From Trachythela sp. YZ-2020 (taxonomy: Eukaryota > Cnidaria > Anthozoa > Malacalcyonacea > Clavulariidae): a stretch of 64,000 nucleotides of DNA. This document shows, in pieces, positions 28,350-37,615 of the stretch. The stretch's first letter is position 1; every line of letters begins with the position of its first letter. The stretch lies in NCBI GenBank assembly GCA_016169945.1, contig JADLSH010000213.1, positions 1,445,130-1,509,129 on the forward strand, read 5' to 3'. The translations under genes and the position numbers were made by a program. Under the pieces are notes generated by a model, which saw nothing but the letters and a program-made list of their open reading frames with translations, did no database searches and was not told the origin of the DNA.

Positions 28350-29336
28350 TTATAAGTAGTATCTAACGAGCAATTTGATTGGCTAATGCGCGTGCTTTAT
28401 GACGCAATAAAGCACGGCCACCGTTTTCATTTTTCTCACTTCGTCCCCGCTTGTTAAATTTTCCTCGGAATTGTCAATACAATATGAACAAAATTATAAT
28501 AGTTTTAAATCCAAAGTCTGTCAAAAAGCAAGAAAAAATAGACCTAAACGAAATGGAAAAAAGCCAGCCAACAAATAACAACGGAACATAAACGGCGAAT
28601 AAAGATTCGTAGCTGTTTCTGAGTTTGAAATATACTTTTTTGCTTGAAAGTTGGCATTCAACGGCGACAAGAAACGCGAAAATCTGTACTATTTTGACAT
28701 TTAAAGGTACAAAAACTGTTTTTAAACATAAACCAAACCAAATTAACCATTTAAAATTAACCATTTTGGCATTGATTTAGATATAAACAATATGTGTACA
28801 GTTTTTAAGCTGTCAAGATGCAACGACAAAAACCTACACAAATACAACATGTTTATGCATTTCATGACAGTTTGTCTGAGAAAATTTTTAACCACCAACC
28901 ACTGAACTAGCAAAAAAACACAAAAAATATTCAAACAGTACCTTCAAACAAAAACTGCCTGATATATTTGATTCAATATGAAAAATCAACTTGACAGCCA
29001 ATGTCATCAAAGCAGCTTGACAAAAACGGAAAAACCCTTCGCTTTTATACGAATCCAGGACAATAGTGAAGCAGAACAACGAAAAACCAATCTGTCTATC
29101 ATTGTGCACTATATTTGAAAAAATTTCAACAGTTTTTGTGCCTTTTTAATCCCTAATTTTTGTTGAGTTGCAAGTTTTTCGCTCCTTCGCCGGCCAGAAT
29201 TCAAGCTTGTAGTTGTTGCCAAGCAATGAAAACATTAAAAAGCTTGCGAGTGACGTCAGTGATTACATGTTAGGAGAATATCAATATTGATCTTTGAACA
29301 AAATTGTTTACTGTGCTTATATACCACTTATAATAT
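28350..29336. mobile_element. Non-autonomous TIR insertion inside LINE B
   Basis: TTATATTATAAGTAGTAT near 28,350 and the complement of TTATATTATAAGTGGTAT near 29,335 form short TIRs of about 18 bp. The interior of about 985 bp has a small hairpin (GTGCTTTATGACGCAATAAAGCAC near 28,389, split across two arms) and no convincing protein. The long minus-strand frames here look hydrophobic by chance. Confidence 0.6.
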
Positions 29337-29527
29337 AAAAGAATTAAAAAAACTCGTCTTGTGCCGTTATGGTGTAATAATGCACTCGGGGGAATGTTGG
29401 GAGAATACTCGAAGCGTAAAACACTCGGCTACGCCTCGTGTTTTACAAGCTTCTCGTATTCTCCCAACATTCACCCCTCGTGCATTATTACACCATAACG
29501 GCACGCGACTCGTTTTTTAATTCTTAA
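29337..29527. mobile_element. Perfect-type palindrome, about 190 bp
   Basis: The arms AAGAATTAAAAAA-CTCGT...GTGTTTTAC and complement are about 85 bp each. A loop near CACTCGGCTACGCCTCGTG lies at the centre (about 29,422-29,440). The loop again contains GGCTACGCC/GGCGTAGCC, echoing the palindrome at 7766. It can extrude as a cruciform. Confidence 0.78.
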
Positions 29528-30340
29528 CTAGATCATGCCTAATACGATAATTAATGGAGCTACGCAAATACATACAAACACCACCTCCATTTCTTGATCT
29601 ATCTTTTCGAATAATATCATATCCATCAATATACATTTGATTATCTGATATTGATGAATCAAGCCTTGTTTCATTAAATGCGATTAAATCGATGAATTTG
29701 TTTGACAAGGAAAAGCAAATTTCATCATATCGTTTTGGCAAGCTAACAATATTTAAAAAGGCCATTTTAAAGCCTCTTTCATTAGGAATTGAATTAATTT
29801 CATTGAAAAAATTGCTGCTCATGTTTTGGGCTGGAGAGCAACTATCAATAGTATTTATTTCTTCATTATATCGGTTACTAGCTTCAGGTGATCTGACCAT
29901 TCCTTCATTCGATGGCCCAGTGCAAGCCGAAAAAAAGGCTTATTTTTGCCATGCAGCTTTGATGAATGATCAACAGCATTGCGACTAATTTTAACTAACT
30001 TTAAGTAAGAGCAAAATTGCTTGCCCAACAATTTGTCTCCATTTCTGTTCAAATGGAGGTTGGATCTATTGAGATGGGATTGATCTATCTCACTGTTGTC
30101 TAAAAATGCTACTTCATACCTCTGACACAAGCTGAGTAATAGGTTGTTTGTTTCTTGAACTTTTTGGTGGGATACTTTACTATCATACCTTTTTACCACA
30201 CTTGACACCGCGACATCACTTGAATGGACTTTTACCACTTGTATGAGACTTTCCATACGTTGAGCAACTTGTTGTGGACTTTCGTTTACTAAGTTATTGG
30301 TCCCCGCATGGATAATTACTGCTTCATAAAATTTTCGACT
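29528..30340 (-). pseudogene. LINE B N-terminal part: esterase segment and endonuclease start
   Basis: EAVIIHAGTNNLVNESPQQV followed by HLNRNGDKLLGKQF gives the G-T-N-x and terminal His blocks of an SGNH hydrolase, known from ORF proteins of CR1/L2 LINEs. Further on the endonuclease begins: FKMAFLNIVSLPKRYDEI, LIAFNETRLDSSISD, and RKDRSRNGGGVCMYLRSSIN. Frameshifts separate the blocks; the usual GTND Asp is Asn here. Confidence 0.72.
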
Positions 30341-30571
30341 TCAAATTCGTCTTTCCTGCTAGAATGATAAGTACTGTGTATGCGCATAGTGTGGATACGT
30401 GAAACATGATATAAAAAAACAAATAAACCCTGAGGGAAATTACAAACGTGTAGACCCACCTCTTGACGTTCAAAACTCGCGTTGAAAACCTCAAACGTGG
30501 CGTCGGGATAGGGTCACGTGACCCGTAGACGTTAGCGGTTCGGCGTAAACCTCGATCTAAAGGTCTCTATT

Positions 30572-31141
30572 AGTTATTTCTATGAACAATGATTCAACAC
30601 ACGTTTGACTAGGGAAAACTAAATCATTACGGAGTTTGTATTCTAACTCAGTTGGTAAATATAAACCAACTCCGCCTCCAGATCTATCAGGTCGATAGTT
30701 ATGTACAAAAGTGTATCCTTCGATGTCAACGGTGTGCGATGAATCTTGCAACCAGGTTTCAGAAATACCGATAACTGAGAATTTATTATTGATTGACGCA
30801 AGCAAATTTATTAAACTAGTAAAATTGCGTCTAATACTTCGAATATTTACATGAAATAAGGATAAGCCTTCGGTATACGAAGCATTTTCATGTATAATTT
30901 CATTTAAACCACCCTCTGTATAATACTCGCAGTTAATTGTATCAGAGAAAAAGTTAGAATCAGGATCTATATCCTGCGATAAGGATAAATTTGTGTACTT
31001 GTCAAGAGATAATGGATTGAATTTTAAACAAGCGAGTCGGTCAGAGTCAAAATTCACCGGACCGTTTGACATCTCGTACATAACCAATTCAAAGCTCTCA
31101 TCGTCTAAGTGATTAAAAGGTAATTCATATACATCATGCAA
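30572..31141 (-). pseudogene. LINE A ORF2, N-terminal half of the endonuclease
   Basis: It starts at ATG 31,141 (MHDVYELPFNHLDDESFELV). LSLFHVNIRSIRRNFTSLIN, FSVIGISETWLQDSSHT and YRPDRSGGGVGLYLPTELEY are the first half of an APE endonuclease. It ends at EITN, exactly where the AGAGACC element begins. Confidence 0.85.
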
Positions 31142-31329
31142 CGAAGCGAAAGAAATATAATAGACTATTAATTAAAATTTACATATCACACAACTTATCT
31201 GAATTCAGGTCCTTCTTTCGATCGACGAATAAATTTACTGTTGAACTCTTCAAATTCCTTCATCGAGGTAAATATATGGGTTTCTGACTGATCTTCGTCT
31301 TTCTTAAGCAAAACTTTTCCTTGCCGAGT

Positions 31330-32077
31330 CTAAACAAATTTATAATGATTCTTTCTTTTGAATTCTTTGGCTTCGTTAAAGATGGCGCGGGATCCGGCGG
31401 TAAGGCTCTCATTAATATACAGCTTGGTATTCTGATAGAAACCGATGTCCTGAGAAGTTTTTGAACTAAGATTACGCTTTTTCTTATATATTGCATCTCG
31501 AATATCACGTCTGGTGAACTTGGCGATGATCGGTTTATGACTTCCTTTATTTGTAGGCAAGCGATGGCTTGTCGATATATCTGATTCAGCGAGATTTAAT
31601 TCCGGGACGATCAAATTTGCAACTTGCACTACAAGTTTATTAGTATTCTCAGTTGAACTTTCCGGGACTCCATGTATTTCTAACAAATCCCGTCGCAAAT
31701 AAAGCTTCATATTCTCGGTTTCAATATCTGTGGAAATGTGTTGTTTCTCTAAGGCAACTACTCGATCTTGCAGCTGGGTGTTCTTTATTCTCGCTTTTTA
31801 GTTGATTTGTCAAAGCAGCCAATTCATCAAACTTTGTAGCGAGAAATTCTTGACTTTGCTTTATAGAATCCAAATCAGATTTAGTTGTATTTGTGAACTT
31901 CAGGAAAAGATCGTTTATTTGTTCCATTTGCAGTTTTAATCGGCGATCAAGCAGATCTTCTAGACCAGAACTAGCAGAAGGAAGGGACGCCATGTTGGCT
32001 TTCTCGTCCGAAACTGTGCATTCGGCAAATTCATTCTTTGACTCGCTATTTTCTGGTTTCTTCTTCTTAGGAGGCAT
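31330..32077 (-). pseudogene. LINE A ORF1: coiled coil and RRM-like protein, frameshifted
   Basis: Part 1 (31,721-32,077) starts MPPKKKKPENSESKNEFAEC, with a heptad-like segment (LDDRLKLQMEQIN-type, KSDLDSIKQSQEFLATKFDE). After a slip near 31,790-31,720, part 2 (31,330-31,710) reads KLYLRRDLLEIHGVPESSTE, ELNLAESDISTSHRLP, KPIIAKFTRRDIRDAIYKKK and LYINESLTAGSRAIFNEAKE, the fold seen in L1-ORF1-type RNA-binding proteins. It would coat LINE RNA. Order ORF1-ORF2 on the minus strand gives a LINE of about 4 kb once insertions are removed. Confidence 0.75.
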
Positions 32078-32099
32078 TATTATACACCTTTAAGTTTCA

Positions 32100-32589
32100 T
32101 GCGTATAATGTAGAACACACATAAGTCAAAACTCGAACAAATTAAAAGAATTTTACAAGATTTACTGGAGCTCAAAAGTATACGTCTGTCTCCACCGTCT
32201 GTCGCTCACTCAGCAACGTTTGAGTATTTCAAGCACACGTACGATAAAATTTATTTTCCAATTCTCCAAAAACAGTAAAAGAGCAGCCAATAGTACTTAA
32301 ATGTACTTTTTTAAACAGTGTCAACAGTGTAAATTTTCAAAAACGAAATGTCCGACAAATTCAACTTATATTTTTCCCGCCAAACAAATTCAATGTTTTG
32401 GTTTGCAAATGGAACACTTGATCAAAGCATGTGTTGTTTTAAGCCGGCTTCGTGTACGAACATTTTATCCTCTCGAGCCGTTAAAAACAGCTCGATCGCG
32501 GAAATATTTCTTGCAAGTGACGAGCAAATGTGTGCCTCTTATTTAAAGTAAATTTTATTGATGTACTCACCTTCAGTGAGTAAAGTGTG
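32100..32589. other. LINE A 5' side and unassigned sequence
   Basis: No recognisable protein. Two overlapping open frames (32,301-32,551) of about 67-81 codons do not resemble any family I know. Confidence 0.35.
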
Positions 32590-33192
32590 CGAAAAGGACA
32601 AATTTCTGCTCCTTCATGTCCGATGGAAGCCATGTTTCAGTTTGCACGCCGTGTCCGCCGTATTAAATATCTCAAAATATATTGCTTGTACAAATTCCAT
32701 GAGACGACACAGGCCCAAAATAAGCCTCAAGGAATTTTTAAAAGCTTTTTACTGCAAAGTAAACGAAAATAATACCCGTGTATTTATCATTTATTCACGC
32801 CAACATAAGAGCGAAAGACGCAATGGCCACGTTGAAAAATTCTGCCGTGTAACTAATATACCGTGATGCTTTGCTTTAGCGCAAGTCGCCCATTCGTATT
32901 CGGTTTGCTGAGATGAACGTGATCTCTTTGTCTCGTGTTATACAGGTGGTTGGTTTTAGGTTGGTCGAAGTCATAATCTATCAGGTTATTTTTCAATTTG
33001 GAAATGGTCAGCATGCGATGTAAGTAGCGCCGGTGGGTAAGTGAGTGCCAGTGTAGGTTTGAGAGAGCTTCAGTGGAGGAGGATAGGTAAGGAGCGTCAA
33101 GAATCATCTTTGCAGCCTTGTTCTGAAAGATTTGTAGTTGATCCATGAGGGTGGTGTTGTTCTTATCACCCCATATAATGTCAGCGTAGTCG
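32590..33192 (-). pseudogene. LINE C ORF2 C-terminus and 3' UTR, minus strand
   Basis: DYADIIWGDKNNTTLMDQLQ, FQNKAAKMILDAPYLSSS, LHWHSLTHRRYLHRM and NTNGRLALKQSITVY-stop, then a 3' UTR of about 290 bp that is repeated inverted at 13.2-13.5 kb. Its 5' continuation lies beyond the 4.7-kb insertion, at 37,948-38,300. Confidence 0.82.
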
Positions 33193-33225
33193 AATAATGG
33201 GTAGCCTGCGTGGCAGGCGTTCTAT

Positions 33226-33825
33226 TTATTATTATTATTTATTTATTTAATAGTTTATTAAAAACCTCTTGCAGTATTAAACTGAATTACAGGTAATATC
33301 ATAGTAAAATTAAAATTATATAAACATTAACAATATTCGATATACGAGACTATATTATGGACAGATAAAAATAAAATAAATAACTAATTAAAACTCTTCC
33401 CTAAATTTAACTGTTACAAAGTTCTGAAATCGATCAGTTCGAATTATTGTTGGTCTGTCTATTCTTTCAGTTCTCAAAGAGTAGGTGTGGTTCAGGATAG
33501 GGAGCTGATTGTGGATAAGAGGGTAAAGCGGATTGCCTGGTTTAATATTTGCAACAAATTTCTTACAAGCTGCATCTCTACGAACACTAAGAGGCTGAAT
33601 ACCCGCCAAGGATAAAGCTTCTACATACGAGGAGGACGGATAGATAATTGCCAATGCACGTCTTTGAACTCTTTCCAGATCGTTGCTTAACATTTGTGGG
33701 AGATTTGCAAAAACTACCGAAGCATACTCCATCACTGATCTAATAATAGCACAATATACAGTCACAATATCCGCACTAGAAACACCAATCTTCTTCAATT
33801 TTCTCAAGGCATATAATCTTTTGGG
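33226..33825 (-). pseudogene. LINE F ORF2 C-terminus, inserted in the left TIR
   Basis: The minus strand reads RKLKKIGVSSADIVTVYCAI, YASVVFANLPQML, LERVQRRALAIIYPSS and a C-terminal FQNFVTVKFREEF, then a 3' tail of ATT/ATTT repeats at 33,228-33,260. Its 5' truncation point meets the TIR sequence GGGGGAGGG at about 33,823. Confidence 0.82.
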
Positions 33826-34039
33826 GGAGGGAATTTTGTTTAGAGCGCGCGCTTTTTTTTGAGAGCGCGCCTAGGTGAAATCCTATTCATAAACGAGACT
33901 TTTGTGTCCAAAACCTTCGGTTAAATTCCCATTGGCTAATATGCGCTTTCGCGTCAACACTCAGTGAGATCTGTCAACAAATCGGTAATACGCTTGAAAA
34001 GTGTTAAAAACAACTGCACCTTACCGCGTGGTGGGATTG

Positions 34040-34365
34040 TATTTCGTCAGACTGTGTCTGAATTATCTGAGCGTTTAGGCTATGAAATTATTCTTAAGCC
34101 AGAACAGCAAAAACCGTTACTGAGCTGCTTTTTGGTCTAGACGTGCTTGCTGTTCTGCCAACGGACTTTGGGAAAAGCTAATCTTTCAAGTGTTTACAAT
34201 AGCCAAATCGAAGCTAGAGATTTTTATAGATGGCGGTACTCAATCGTGTAGTATTGTGGTATGTCCTTTGGAGAGCATTATGAAAGACCAGATTGCTGAA
34301 GCACAGTCTCTTGGAATGACTGCATGTTCACTTACTGATACGAAATTAGCCGAAGTATCTCAGAA
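34040..34365 (+). pseudogene. RecQ-like helicase, N-terminal part, broken
   Basis: Across two frames: LSERLGYEIILKPEQQKPLL (Q-motif region), then GLDVLAVLPTDFGKS (Walker A; the usual G-F-G-K-S preceded by D), a stop, LIFQVFTIAKSKLEIF, and CSIVVCPLESIMKDQIAEAQ followed by SLGMTACSL (motif Ia of RecQ). Superfamily 2 helicases unwind DNA 3'-5'. A frameshift near 34,140 and a stop make it inactive. The reading continues at 37,616 after the nested element. Confidence 0.75.
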
Positions 34366-34379
34366 GGGTTAGGATAAAA

Positions 34380-34450
34380 CGCGGATACGGACGGACGGAT
34401 GAGTGGCGGACGGACGGACGGACGGACGGATTATTATTATTATTATTATG
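34380..34450. repeat. (GGAC)n and (ATT)n runs, left side
   Basis: CGGACGGACGGACGGACGG follows GATGAGTGGCGG and is mirrored at 37,500-37,598. The (ATT)n at 34,431-34,448 is probably the tail of a minus-strand LINE 3' end (34,449-34,700). Confidence 0.8.
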
Positions 34451-34700
34451 AACTATATTTCAACACGGTACAATTTCACCTTATAAAATAATTATGTACA
34501 AAGAAAAGAAAAAGGTGATCTTCCAACCGGCCGTGCTTACACTAGTAAAAATATGAATTACGATATTTACAAGAAGGTTATTATAACTATAGATAACAAC
34601 AAAGGGAAAATGAATATGATACTTAATATTAACATGCACGTTTTATGGCATTATGAAGAATTAATTTCACGTAACTGTTGATGTTACCTAAAGTAAAGAA
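34449..34700 (-). pseudogene. LINE 3' UTR fragment with (ATT)n tail
   Basis: On the minus strand GGCCGGTTGGAAGATCACCT and TTTTTCTTTTCTTTGTACAT precede an (AAT)n tail. A related 3' UTR occurs at 62,890-63,030 (GGCCTATTGGAAGATCACCT). No coding part. Confidence 0.6.
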
Positions 34701-34739
34701 ACGACAAACAGTCATTGACTTCGATTGTCATGAAACGCT

Positions 34740-35130
34740 ATTTAAAAGTCATATCCGCGTTTTACCCTTTCGGGTAAAACGCGGATATGGTATAGAAAAT
34801 GCTTCTCGTGCCTTTTAAAGTCATATCCGCGTTTTACCCTTTCGGGTAAAACGCGGATATGGTATAGAAAATGCTTCTCGTGCCTTTTAAAGTCATATCC
34901 GCGTTTTACCCTTTCGGGTAAAACGCGGATATGGTATAGAAAATGCTTCTCGTGCCTTTTAAAGTCATATCCGCGTTTTACCCGAAAAAATGCTTCTCGT
35001 GCCTTTAAAAGTCATATCCGCGTTTTACCCTTTCGGGTAAAACGCGGATATGGTACCGTATAGAAAATGCTTCTCGTGCCTTTAAAAATCATATCTTTTG
35101 TATATCAAATGCTTCTCGTGCCCTTTCGAC
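34740..35130. repeat. Left hairpin array (about 6 units)
   Basis: Each unit of about 72 bp has CATATCCGCGTTTTACCC, a CTTTCG-type loop and the exact complement, spaced by TATAGAAAATGCTTCTCGTG. One unit lacks the second arm of the hairpin (near 34,980). The last units decay toward the core. Confidence 0.9.
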
Positions 35131-35336
35131 TGTTAGACTTTTCGCAGGCATGATAAAATGCGTATACGTGGGTATCGGTATATCAAAGGTTTCATATTTC
35201 AGTTGGAGACACATAGACGGATACAATTTCATCACACTCACACATACTGAAGCAACAGTCCAGACAAACGCGTTAAACTTCCTTTCTTAATTCGCCGACT
35301 GCCAGATGCCGCATGTGAGATACATCAAAGTACAAA

Positions 35337-35609
35337 ATGTCATTTTTTGGCAGCTTGGGCAAAATTCGCGAGCCTACTGGTGAAACGGTAGATACCTCTG
35401 AATTGCCCCAATACTCATATCGATGCCTCATCGATAAAGATGAAATTGGCGAAGGTGGCTTCGCGGTTGTGTTTACGGCGAAGCTGCCAGAAAATGGCTC
35501 AAAAATTGTGGCAAAAAAGATACTAGCTTCTGACAACGAAGCAAAAAAATCACTAATTAAAGAAGCGCGACTTCGCAGTAAATTACAGCATCCAAGGAGT
35601 TTGTCTTGA
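35337..35609 (+). pseudogene. Protein-kinase N-lobe fragment
   Basis: MSFFGSLGKIREPTGETVDT... leads into a kinase start: YSYRCLIDKDEIGEGGFAVV (glycine loop I-G-E-G-G-F-A-V-V), then a V-A-K-K lysine block (SKIVAKKI) and an Glu helix (IKEARLRSKLQHP). The catalytic loop and DFG are missing; after LQHP the sequence turns to RSLS-stop. So only subdomains I to IV are left. Kinase cargo is unusual in a DNA transposon. Confidence 0.72.
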
Positions 35610-35648
35610 CAAATATGCTGTACTGCTAGAATATGTATATCTAGTAGC

Positions 35649-35933
35649 GTGCGAACTTGCCACGGTTGCGGTCAAACACTGAAGCCCGAAGATCGTATAC
35701 CAGATTCACCATTTGATGTTACAATCGTCTCCAGAATGCCACGATGTTTTGTACTTCCAACTGGTGAAAGAGTATCAAGAGTATCAAATGTGTATTTTCA
35801 TGTCAATTTAAATTGCCTTCGTTCCAAGCAGCCATATTTCCAGCCAAGTATGGTAGCTATGGCAAACTGGGTACTATCCCAGCTCACTGCGCAACACATT
35901 GTACTACCACAGCAATTTGGCATGCGTGTTTAG
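35649..35933 (+). CDS. Cys/His C-terminal domain resembling the MULE end domain
   Basis: The frame reads MRTCHGCGQTLKPEDRIPDS, FDVTIVSRMPRCFVLPTGER, NVYFHVNLNCLRSKQPYF and ends QLTAQHIVLPQQFGMRV-stop. The MULE's last exon has C-Y-G-C-G...F-L-C-R-Q-E-R-R...V-Y-Y-H-x3-K-C...Q-L-L-N-C-H...E-F-G. The order C-x-G-C-G, x-R, V-Y-(Y/F)-H, C, Q-L, H, (E/Q)-F-G, stop is shared, so this is most likely the C-terminal exon of a related transposase. Confidence 0.6.
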   Translation: MRTCHGCGQTLKPEDRIPDSPFDVTIVSRMPRCFVLPTGERVSRVSNVYFHVNLNCLRSKQPYFQPSMVAMANWVLSQLTAQHIVLPQQFGMRV

Positions 35934-35939
35934 GTGTTC

Positions 35940-36370
35940 AGTTATATATCATCTTTAGAATTCCACATGCATGCGAAGTCATCTGCATGCTATTTCATTT
36001 AACTTGTATCGACTTTCCCGTATACACACGGTACATTTAAGTTAATTTGCAATTAGTGGAACGGGGTTTTAAAGAATTGTTAGGAAATGTATCTAAGTTT
36101 CGTTTCCAAATTGATAGAGACATGTACACATCATTTTCTTAGTTATAGGGATTTAGCACGTATTTTTGCATTAAGTTAGAATTCTAGATCGTTAGCATTA
36201 AATTCAGTTAAACGGTATCGTACTATATTAGTTATAAAATTTTGCCTAAAACACTGCTCAAAGGAGCCGATGAGAGTTGATGGAAGTTACAACCTTTGCT
36301 CGCGTTTGACAGCAAACTTGCATCAACTCTCATGCATGCACTGTCATTAAGTGCTGATGTTCAAATGTGT
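35940..36370. other. Non-coding core of the hairpin element
   Basis: 3' flank of the Cys/His domain frame; includes an inverted GAGAGTTGATGGAAGTT / AACTTGCATCAACTCTC pair (36,266-36,332). No gene. Confidence 0.4.
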
Positions 36371-36375
36371 ATAAG

Positions 36376-37480
36376 ACGAGAAAAGCATTTTCTATACTTT
36401 AAAAGGCACGCGAAGCATTTTCTATACCATATCCGCGTTTTACCCGAAAGGGTAAAACGCGGATATGACTTTAAAAGGCACGAGAAGCAATTTCTATACC
36501 ATATCCGCGTTTTACCCGAAAGGGTAAAACGCGGATATGACTTTTAAAGGCACGAGAAGCAATTTCTATACCATATCCGCGTTTTAAAAGGCACGAGAAG
36601 CATTTTCTATACCATATCCGCGTTTTACCCCAAAGGGTAAAACGCGGATATGACTTTAAAAGGCACGAGAAGCATTTTCTATACCATATCCGCGTTTTAC
36701 GAAAGAGTAAAACGCGGATATGACTTTTAAAAGGCACGAGAAGCATTTTTCTATACCATATCCGCGTTTTGCGAAAGGGTAAAACGCGGATATGACTTTT
36801 AAAGGCACGAGAAGCAATTTCTATACCATATCCGCGTTTTAAAAGGCACGAGAAGCATTTTCTATACCATATCCGCGTTTTACCCGAAAGAGTAAAACGC
36901 GGATACGACTTTAAAAGGCACGAGAAGCATTTTCTATACCATATCCGCGTTTTACGAAAGTAAAACGCGAATATGACTTTAAAAGGCACGAGCATTTTCT
37001 ATACCATATCCGCGTTTTGCGAAAGGGTAAAACGCGGATATGACTTTAAAAGGCACGAGAAGCATTTTCTATACCATATCCGCGTTTTACCCGAAAGGGT
37101 AAAACGCGGATATGACTTTAAAAGGCACGAGAAGCATTTTCTATACCATATCCGCGTTTTACGAAAGGGTAAAAACGCGGATATGACTTTAAAAAACACG
37201 AGAAGCATTTTCTATACCATATCCGCGTTTTACCGAAAGGGTAAAACGCGGATATGACTAAAAAAGGCACGAAGCATTTTCTATACCATATCCGCGTTTT
37301 ACCCGAAAGGGTAAAACGCGATATGACTTTAAAAGGCACGAGAAGCATTTTCTATACCATATCCGGCGTTTTACCCGAAAGGGTAAAACGCGGATATGAC
37401 TTTAAAAGGCACGAGAAGCATTTTCTATACCATATCCGCGTTTTATCCGAAAGGGTAAAACGCGGATATGACTTTTAAAT
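36376..37480. repeat. Right hairpin array (about 16 units), inverted to the left array
   Basis: Units read CATATCCGCGTTTTACCC, GAAAG, the complement, then ACTTTAAAAGGCACGAGAAG and CATTTTCTATAC. Arms stay complementary while the loop and spacer vary; two units (near 36,585 and 36,838) have lost one arm. Frames through it (up to 174 codons) are by-products of the repeat. Confidence 0.92.
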
Positions 37481-37497
37481 AGCGTTTCATGACAATT

Positions 37498-37600
37498 GAA
37501 GTCATCCGTCCGTCCGTCCGTCCGTCCGTCCGTCCGTCCGTCCGTCCGTCCGCCACCCATCCGTCCGTCCGTCCGCCACTCATCCGTCCGTCCGTATCCG
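37498..37600. repeat. (CCGT)n minisatellite, right side
   Basis: CCGTCCGTCCGTCCGTCCG repeats with interruptions CCGCCACCCAT and CCGCCACTCAT, the mirror of 34,380-34,430. Confidence 0.9.
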
Positions 37601-37615
37601 CGTTTTATCCTAACC

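Larger units (their letters stand above)
25562..30340 (-). mobile_element. LINE B (CR1/L2-like with esterase domain), minus strand
   Basis: From 5' to 3' on the minus strand: an SGNH/GDSL-type esterase segment, an APE endonuclease split by an insertion, then RT, C-terminus and a 3' tail of (TCTA)n at 25,563-25,580. It is nested in the AGAGACC element. Microsatellite 3' ends and an esterase are known for CR1/L2-type LINEs. Confidence 0.8.
25265..30568. mobile_element. TIR element (AGAGACC ends) inside LINE A, itself carrying LINE B
   Basis: The ends are AGAGACCTTTAGATTCAGGT (25,265) and the complement of AGAGACCTTTAGATCGAGGT (30,568). Flanking ATT is duplicated (25,262-25,264; 30,569-30,571). 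Removing the insert and one ATT joins the LINE A frame as EITN-VEGKNIIVG without a slip, which fixes the boundaries. A 3-bp duplication fits PIF/Harbinger-like or similar families. Its own non-LINE sequence is short (about 300 bp left, 230 bp right), so it was a MITE before LINE B entered. Confidence 0.82.
34367..37615. mobile_element. Hairpin-array / kinase element, about 3.25 kb, nested in the RecQ gene
   Basis: Ends GGTTAGGATAAAACGCGGAT (34,367) and complement (to 37,615). The flanks CTCAGAAG (34,359-34,366) and CTCAGAAT (37,616-37,623) give a 6-8 bp target duplication, depending on where the G is placed. From outside in on each side: CCGT/ACGG tetranucleotide runs, then arrays of about 72-bp palindromic units in opposite orientation, then a 1.25-kb core coding a protein-kinase start and a Cys/His C-terminal domain. 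Removing it joins the helicase as AEVSQ-NAPQLLFAS. Confidence 0.8.

Noticed and set aside
28474..29109. Minus-strand frames of 63-96 codons, hydrophobic
   Set aside because: Phe/Leu/Val-rich translation of AT-rich non-coding sequence inside a non-autonomous insertion; no splice or family support.
34380..34430. GGAC run as a G-quadruplex or telomere-like repeat
   Set aside because: Only GG doublets in a tetranucleotide microsatellite; the mirrored CCGT run on the other side shows it belongs to the element's inverted arms.
35273..35536. Minus-strand 87-codon frame
   Set aside because: Shadow of the kinase N-lobe frame on the plus strand.
36427..37480. Open frames of 70-174 codons in the hairpin array
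   Set aside because: They follow the repeat unit (HIRVLPERVKRGYDF-type reiteration) and occur on both strands; by-products of the array.
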